From the NCBI GenBank assembly GCA_002309585.1, contig DBXN01000051.1, positions 36,085 through 51,297 of the forward strand: 15,213 nucleotides of DNA. Direction: 5' to 3'. Each line of letters starts with the position of its first letter. Positions within the stretch are counted from its first letter, which is position 1. The notes beneath the pieces were generated by a model that saw nothing but the letters and a program-made list of their open reading frames with translations, was not told the DNA's origin and did not search any database. The position numbers and the translations under genes were made by a program. Below, piece after piece: positions 7,756 through 12,637 of this stretch. Origin of the DNA: Verrucomicrobia bacterium UBA1211. GTDB lineage: Bacteria > Verrucomicrobiota > Kiritimatiellia > RFP12 > UBA1067.

Positions 7756-9408
7756 ATGAATAGTTTGAACGCAAACACGAAGGCCATGCCCGTGTCAAAC
7801 GGCGTTTCCCGTGTGGTTGCCGCGTGTCTTGCGCTTGTTCTCGCACCCCAGGCGTTAGCCGGATTCGACCTCGACAGGTCGGTCATGTCGGATGCCTACT
7901 GGAAGATCTGGAACGGCTCTGCCCAGGCGAAGATCGATGCTGACATCGAACGTTACCGCAAGGCGGATGCGACGGTTGCGGTTGATGCGGGGGATGGCGC
8001 GGAGGTGACGGTGGAGCAGCTTGACCACGCCTTTCACTTCGGCGCGTCAATCTTTAACTTCGGGCAGCTTGGCGGGAAGGACAGGAACGCGCGCTATCAG
8101 GCGTTATGGGACACCCTTTTCAATTCGGCGACCGTCCCGTTCTATTGGCGCGCCTACGAGCCGCGACCGGGTACGGTGCGGTTTGATGCGTCGGAGAAGG
8201 ATTCAGAGCGTTTTTGGAACACCTGCCGCGAGCCGGAGCGCCAGCCGCACTGGCGCCGGCCCCCGCCAGGCCCGATTATCGATTTCCTTCGCGCGCGGCG
8301 AACCCGCATCCGGATCCACGGCCATCCGCTCGTGTGGGCGAACGCTTTCCAGCATCTTCCGCCGTGGCTCTGGTTCGATCTTTGTCCGGCCGCGGAGAAG
8401 GCCGCGCTTGAAAAGGCGAGCGGTGTCAAGTTCCCGCGTCCCGGCGATCAGGAGCGGTTTTCGATCGCCGAGCAGAAACGGGACGGCAACAAGCGGTTGC
8501 TCGATTCGGCGTGGAAGAAGGTTTACGGCAAGCTTACCGAGGAGGAGGTCGCCGCGCTTGTGCCGACATTTATCAAGAACCTTGAGACGAAGTACGAGAG
8601 CCATGTCCGCGATATTGCCAAACGGTTCGGTTCCCGCGTCGATTCGTGGGATGTCGTGAACGAATCGTCGCTCGATTTCGAGCAGTTCGGCGGTAAGGCC
8701 GTGCGCGGCAGGCCCTTTGACGCATCGCGATACGGCAGGTTCTGCTGCTCGTTGATGCCGGCCGATTATGCGTTCAAGGCGTTTGTCTGGGCGCGGAAGT
8801 ACCTGCCCGATACCGCCATGCTTTCCATCAACGATTTCAATATGTCCGAGGCCTATCTCGCGCAGGTGAGGGATCTTCGGGCGAACGGCGCGAAGGTTTC
8901 AATGATCGGCTCGCAGATGCATCTCATGAATCCCCAGTCGAGCGTCACGCTTGCGAAGGGTGGCGGTTCGGGGACGCTGAATCCCGATGGCATCGCGAAG
9001 CGTTTTGCGTTGCTGTCGCGCGCGGGGCTTCCGATCCACCTCTCCGAGATCACCATCACCGCGCCCGACCGGACTCCGAAGGGGGAGATGGTTCAGGCAA
9101 TTATCCTGCATAACCTCTACCGTGCGTGGTTCGCGGTTGAGAAGATGGACGGGATCACCTGGTGGAACGTTGTGGACGGCTGCGGGCTTCCCGGCGAGCC
9201 GTCGTTGAGTGGGCTTTTCACGCGCGAAATGAGACCGAAGGCCGCCTATTCCGCGATGGACGATCTGATCAATCGCGCATGGAAAACGAAGGTGACTGTC
9301 ACGGCCAAGGACGGCAAGGTGTCGTTTCGCGGCTTTCGGGGGCGTTACAGGCTCACGTGGAAGGGGACGGATGGCGTCTCTCGGGAGACTTTCGCTGAAG
9401 TGAAGTAA
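7756..9408 (+). CDS. Exported GH10 xylanase-like glycoside hydrolase
   Basis: The 550-residue protein resembles GH10 endo-beta-1,4-xylanases, which cut the xylan backbone with retention. A signal peptide spans 1-35 (a long n-region, then VVAACLALVLAPQALA). A short N-terminal beta region (about 60-100, IERYRKADATVAV...HAFHFGASIF) precedes the barrel, as in many GH10 proteins. Barrel motifs are WRAYEP (131-136), IHGHPLVW (187-194), acid/base Glu303 in WDVVNES, SQMHL (386-390), nucleophile Glu431 in IHLSEITI and WWNVVDG (469-475). The nucleophile context SEIT differs from the common TELD. A Lys-rich insertion (about 205-265) and a small C-terminal beta segment (508-550) are extra. An upstream in-frame ATG at 7612 lies inside the SDR gene; the ATG at 7756 is preferred with AGGGA at 7741-7745. 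The gene starts 46 bases after the SDR. Activity on xylan is likely but not proven by sequence. Confidence 0.86.
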   Translation: MNSLNANTKAMPVSNGVSRVVAACLALVLAPQALAGFDLDRSVMSDAYWKIWNGSAQAKIDADIERYRKADATVAVDAGDGAEVTVEQLDHAFHFGASIFNFGQLGGKDRNARYQALWDTLFNSATVPFYWRAYEPRPGTVRFDASEKDSERFWNTCREPERQPHWRRPPPGPIIDFLRARRTRIRIHGHPLVWANAFQHLPPWLWFDLCPAAEKAALEKASGVKFPRPGDQERFSIAEQKRDGNKRLLDSAWKKVYGKLTEEEVAALVPTFIKNLETKYESHVRDIAKRFGSRVDSWDVVNESSLDFEQFGGKAVRGRPFDASRYGRFCCSLMPADYAFKAFVWARKYLPDTAMLSINDFNMSEAYLAQVRDLRANGAKVSMIGSQMHLMNPQSSVTLAKGGGSGTLNPDGIAKRFALLSRAGLPIHLSEITITAPDRTPKGEMVQAIILHNLYRAWFAVEKMDGITWWNVVDGCGLPGEPSLSGLFTREMRPKAAYSAMDDLINRAWKTKVTVTAKDGKVSFRGFRGRYRLTWKGTDGVSRETFAEVK

Positions 9409-9422
9409 AGGTGTCGCATACG

Positions 9423-9442
9423 GCTGTTTTTCAGAAAACGGC
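9423..9442. repeat. Stem-loop in the gap after the GH10 gene
   Basis: GCTGTTTT and AAAACGGC pair over 8 base pairs (one G-U) around a TCAG loop, starting 14 bases after the GH10 stop. There is no following T-run, so it is not a standard intrinsic terminator. It may protect or process the mRNA, or be an operator. The rest of 9409-9528 shows nothing else clear. Confidence 0.45.
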
Positions 9443-9528
9443 ACGGCGATAATTCCGCTCGACATCGGACTTAACCTTTAGTTGTGTTCCGTGGGATTGC
9501 TCGTCAGTTGAAAGGACGGTTGGGTAAG

Positions 9529-11574
9529 ATGGGTGAAATGGGATTGAAAGCGCTTGCCGCATGTGCGGTCTTGGCGGCCGGTGTGACGGCGTGTGCGGCG
9601 GATGACGCCGTTCCATTCTCGGCGATCCGCCTCAGGAAGCCGCAGACCGACCGGCAGGAGGTTTGGAAAGAGACGCTGGCCGCCTTCACGAAACACCGGG
9701 AGGCGGTGGATGAGGTGTGGTTCTCCACGGGAATCTGTTTCCCGAAGATGGAGGAACACCGGGCGAGTGCCCAAAGGCTGGCCGCCGCCGCCGAAGAGCT
9801 GCGCAAGATTGGCATCCTTCCCTCTTTGCAGGTGCAGTCCACCATCGGTCATGGCGATGCCTTTACATACTACGCGGACAACTCGGGAATCGTCTGGCAG
9901 ACTTATGTCTCAGAGAACGGCGCCACGGCGAAGTCGCTCAACTGCTTCCGCGCACCGGGTTTTCTCGCCTACATGCGGGAGTTGGCATCTCTCTACGCCG
10001 CCGCGATCAAACCGTATGCCGTCTGGGTCGATGACGACATCCGCGTCATCAACCACGGCGGTCCCGGCTTCGGTTGCCACTGTGATTACTGTATCGCGGC
10101 CTTCGCGAAAAAGGAGGCGGAGCGGGCGCATGAGGCCACTCCCCGCGCGTGGACGCGCGAGATGCTTGTCGCGGAAAAAAAGAAAGATGCCGCGTTCGCC
10201 GCGCGCTGGCGTGCGTTCGCCTTTGAGGGTGAGGCTGATCTCGTACGGATCATCGGCGAAGCGGTTCATGCCGCGTCACCGGCCACGCGCATGTGCCAGC
10301 AGCAGCCGGGTGCCTGTTACCCGGAACATCGGATGCTTTACGAGGCTTGCCATGCCACAACGGGACTTCCCGTCGGGATGCGCCCTGGGGCCGGGGCCTA
10401 CTTTGACCATGATCCGCGCAGCCAGATCGACAAGGCGTATTACCTTGCCCGCCAGATCGATACCATCGGGCCGCTTCCCTTCATCGACCGCATCTGTCCG
10501 GAGATCGAAAGTTGCCCGCGTTCCTTTGGGTGCCGTACGGGGCGAGGCGTGTTACTTGAGGCACTGGAAGGCCTCTCGCAGGGCATGAACGCCCTCTCCG
10601 CGCTCGTCATCGATGCCGGGTTCGAGACGCCGGAATGGTACGGCGAGGAGATCCTTGCGCCGCTTGCGAAGAACGTCGCGATGCTGAAGCATTATGTCGC
10701 GGTGAGCGCGGGCGCGAAACGATGCGGTTATGGCGTTTCGGGCGAACCGGCAAGCGCGTTGTTGACCGGTTCGTTACCGCTCAAGCCCCTTATACGGGGG
10801 GCGCGTTCCGATCTCGCCCGGATCGTGACGGTGAGTGTGGCGCAGACGGCGGTCGATCGGGGGAGCGATGCGGTGGCGGGACTGCTTTCAGAGGACCTTC
10901 TCATCGACGGCGGTGCGACGGAGGTACTCTTCAAGGCCGGGCATGGCGCGGCGATCGGGATCGCCGGATGCGAGGGGATCGGCGGCAATCTGCGCGAACG
11001 CTTTCTGGACGATCCCGTCAACGCCGGGTTCAAGGCGCGCGAAACACCCGTTTCGGGGAAGGCGTTTTTCCTCGCTCCGGTCGCCGGCGCGAAGTCCGTT
11101 TCGGGTTACTACAGCGATGCCAATTCCACGTTTTGGCGCGAGTCCGCCGTTGTGATGTTCGAGGACCCAAAGGGGCTGCGACGCGTTGTGTTCGGGCATG
11201 ACGCCTTCACGGGTGCGCTCAAAATCGCCTCGGGCGACCGTGTGGTGCAATTGCACAGGCTTGCGGACTGGGCCTCGCACGGTAAGTCACCCGTTCTCTT
11301 GGAAACGCCCACCCGGTCATTCGTTCAGCCGCGTGTCCGTCCGGACGGGACACTTGCATCGGTTGTCTTGATCAACGGTTCCGTTGGCGTGACGCCGCCC
11401 GTAAAGATGCGGTTGCGCGGCATCCCCGCAGGGGTGACGCGTGCCGTGTGGGCATCGTTCGATGCGGAGGACGTCGCTTTGACTCTCACGCGTGAGGGCG
11501 GTGACGCTCTTGTCACGTTACCTCCGGTTCCCGCCTGGACGGGCGGATACCTCTTCTTCGGGAACGGCGAGTGA
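9529..11574 (+). CDS. Large exported protein of unrecognised family, possible lipoprotein, with Cys-x-Cys-x2-Cys cluster
   Basis: I cannot assign this 681-residue protein to a named family with confidence. Its N-terminus (MGEMGLKALAACAVLAAGVTAC) is a signal peptide. VTAC at 19-22 fits a lipobox, so it may be lipid-anchored at Cys22; ordinary cleavage after Ala23 or Ala24 is also possible. The first half alternates helices and strands like a TIM barrel. WVDDDIRVINHGGPGFGCHC (166-185) is the most striking stretch, carrying acidic residues 168-170 and Cys183, Cys185 and Cys188. This resembles the acidic strand plus Cys-rich loop seen in some GH42-like glycosidases. The second half (about 400-681) looks like beta-rich accessory domains. 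The start at 9529 was chosen over GTG at 9484 because it puts the hydrophobic segment at the N-terminus; AGGA at 9513-9516 is rather distant. Its place among glycosidases suggests a carbohydrate-active role, by inference. Confidence 0.85.
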   Translation: MGEMGLKALAACAVLAAGVTACAADDAVPFSAIRLRKPQTDRQEVWKETLAAFTKHREAVDEVWFSTGICFPKMEEHRASAQRLAAAAEELRKIGILPSLQVQSTIGHGDAFTYYADNSGIVWQTYVSENGATAKSLNCFRAPGFLAYMRELASLYAAAIKPYAVWVDDDIRVINHGGPGFGCHCDYCIAAFAKKEAERAHEATPRAWTREMLVAEKKKDAAFAARWRAFAFEGEADLVRIIGEAVHAASPATRMCQQQPGACYPEHRMLYEACHATTGLPVGMRPGAGAYFDHDPRSQIDKAYYLARQIDTIGPLPFIDRICPEIESCPRSFGCRTGRGVLLEALEGLSQGMNALSALVIDAGFETPEWYGEEILAPLAKNVAMLKHYVAVSAGAKRCGYGVSGEPASALLTGSLPLKPLIRGARSDLARIVTVSVAQTAVDRGSDAVAGLLSEDLLIDGGATEVLFKAGHGAAIGIAGCEGIGGNLRERFLDDPVNAGFKARETPVSGKAFFLAPVAGAKSVSGYYSDANSTFWRESAVVMFEDPKGLRRVVFGHDAFTGALKIASGDRVVQLHRLADWASHGKSPVLLETPTRSFVQPRVRPDGTLASVVLINGSVGVTPPVKMRLRGIPAGVTRAVWASFDAEDVALTLTREGGDALVTLPPVPAWTGGYLFFGNGE

Positions 11575-11601
11575 AGACGGACGAGAGTGCCGCCGCACCT
11601 T

Positions 11602-11622
11602 CTCTCCGCGTGCGTGCGGGAG
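11602..11622. repeat. Small GC stem-loop after the unknown exported protein gene
   Basis: CTC-CCGC (one bulged T at 11605) pairs with GCGG-GAG around a GTGCGT loop, 27 bases after the stop codon. No T-run follows. It could be part of a weak terminator or processing site together with the larger hairpin downstream. Confidence 0.3.
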
Positions 11623-11650
11623 TGGGGGACAACGGTTAAGGGATGAGGTT

Positions 11651-11682
11651 GTCGAAGGTCGGATGTCCATCCGGTTCTCGAC
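11651..11682. repeat. Long stem-loop upstream of the aldo/keto reductase gene
   Basis: GTCGAAGGTCGGAT and ATCCGGTTCTCGAC form a 14-position stem with one A-C mismatch and three G-U pairs around a GTCC loop. It sits 16 bases before the AAGGAG Shine-Dalgarno of the next gene and lacks a T-run. This suggests translational or mRNA-processing control rather than termination. On DNA it is also an imperfect palindrome that a regulator could bind. Confidence 0.55.
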
Positions 11683-11711
11683 GACGGGGCTTAAACAAAA
11701 GGAGATGGGTT

Positions 11712-12572
11712 ATGGAGAATGCGATTCCAACTTTGAAACTCGCCAATGGTGTTGAGATGCCGATGCTCGGTTATGGGGTCTATCAGATCGATCCGCAGGA
11801 GACCGAACGTTGTGTGGGCGATGCGCTGCGGGTGGGTTACCGGTTGATTGACACCGCTCAGGTCTATTGCAATGAAGAGGGTGTGGGGGCCGCCGTTGCG
11901 AAGAGCGGGATCCGTCGGGATGAGATCTTCATCGTCTCTAAGGTCTGGCTCTCACGTTATGGTGAGACGAAAACGGCGGATTCGATTGATGAGAGTCTCC
12001 GTAAACTCCAGACGGATTACATCGACCTGATGTTGCTGCATCAGCCGTTCTGCGACCGGTACGGGGCGTGGCGCGCGTTGGAGGCCGCGTACCGGGCGGG
12101 CAAGGTTCGTGCGATCGGAGTGAGCAATTTCTTCGCCGACCATGTGGTTGATCTGGCCGCCAACAATGAGATCGTGCCGATGGTGGACCAGATGGAGATG
12201 CATGTTTTCGACCAGAAGCGCGGTTTGCGGCCCTTCCTGGACGAGCTCGGATGCCGTCCGATGTCATGGGGTCCGTTCGCCGAGGGACGCAACAATTTCT
12301 TCTCGAACCCCGTCCTGTCTGAAATTGGTGTGGCGCACGGCAAATCCGTGGCGCAGGTCGCGCTTCGGTTCCTGCACCAGAATGGGATTATCGTGATCCC
12401 CAAATCAACCCATGTCGAACGGATGCAGGAGAATCTCGCGATCTTCGATTTCGCGTTGTCACCGACCGAGATGGCGGCGATTGAGGCGCTTGATACGGGG
12501 AAGAGCCTCTTTTTCGATCATCACGAAGGCGCGGTCACCAAGCAGTTCATGGAGTGGCGCGGACTCTGTTGA
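11712..12572 (+). CDS. Aldo/keto reductase (2,5-diketo-D-gluconate reductase-like)
   Basis: A 286-residue cytoplasmic, NADP(H)-dependent aldo/keto reductase that interconverts aldehydes or ketones and alcohols, often on sugars. It starts with the classic KLANGVEMPMLGYGVYQI (9-26). The catalytic tetrad is Asp47, Tyr52, Lys77 and His110 (LLHQP). The family signature KVRAIGVSNF is at 131-140. The NADP 2'-phosphate motif IPKSTHVERMQEN (229-241) has Lys231, Ser232, Arg237 and Asn241. Length is normal and nothing essential is missing. An earlier in-frame ATG at 11643 overlaps the stem-loop region; the ATG at 11712 is preferred with AAGGAG at 11699-11704. It may reduce a keto-sugar, an aldose or the aldehyde product of sugar-acid dehydration, working with the SDR and MR/MLE enzymes. 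Substrate is not determinable. Confidence 0.93.
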   Translation: MENAIPTLKLANGVEMPMLGYGVYQIDPQETERCVGDALRVGYRLIDTAQVYCNEEGVGAAVAKSGIRRDEIFIVSKVWLSRYGETKTADSIDESLRKLQTDYIDLMLLHQPFCDRYGAWRALEAAYRAGKVRAIGVSNFFADHVVDLAANNEIVPMVDQMEMHVFDQKRGLRPFLDELGCRPMSWGPFAEGRNNFFSNPVLSEIGVAHGKSVAQVALRFLHQNGIIVIPKSTHVERMQENLAIFDFALSPTEMAAIEALDTGKSLFFDHHEGAVTKQFMEWRGLC

Positions 12573-12637
12573 TCCGTCCCGTCGCATCTCGGTCGGTTCG
12601 GATCGTCCGCGTAGCGGAGAAACAGACGGGGTAAATC

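Noticed and set aside
9448..9453. GATAAT as a -10 box for an internal promoter before the unknown exported protein
   Set aside because: A good -10 match, but the sequence 17 bases upstream (TGTTTT) is a poor -35 and overlaps the stem-loop. Evidence is insufficient.
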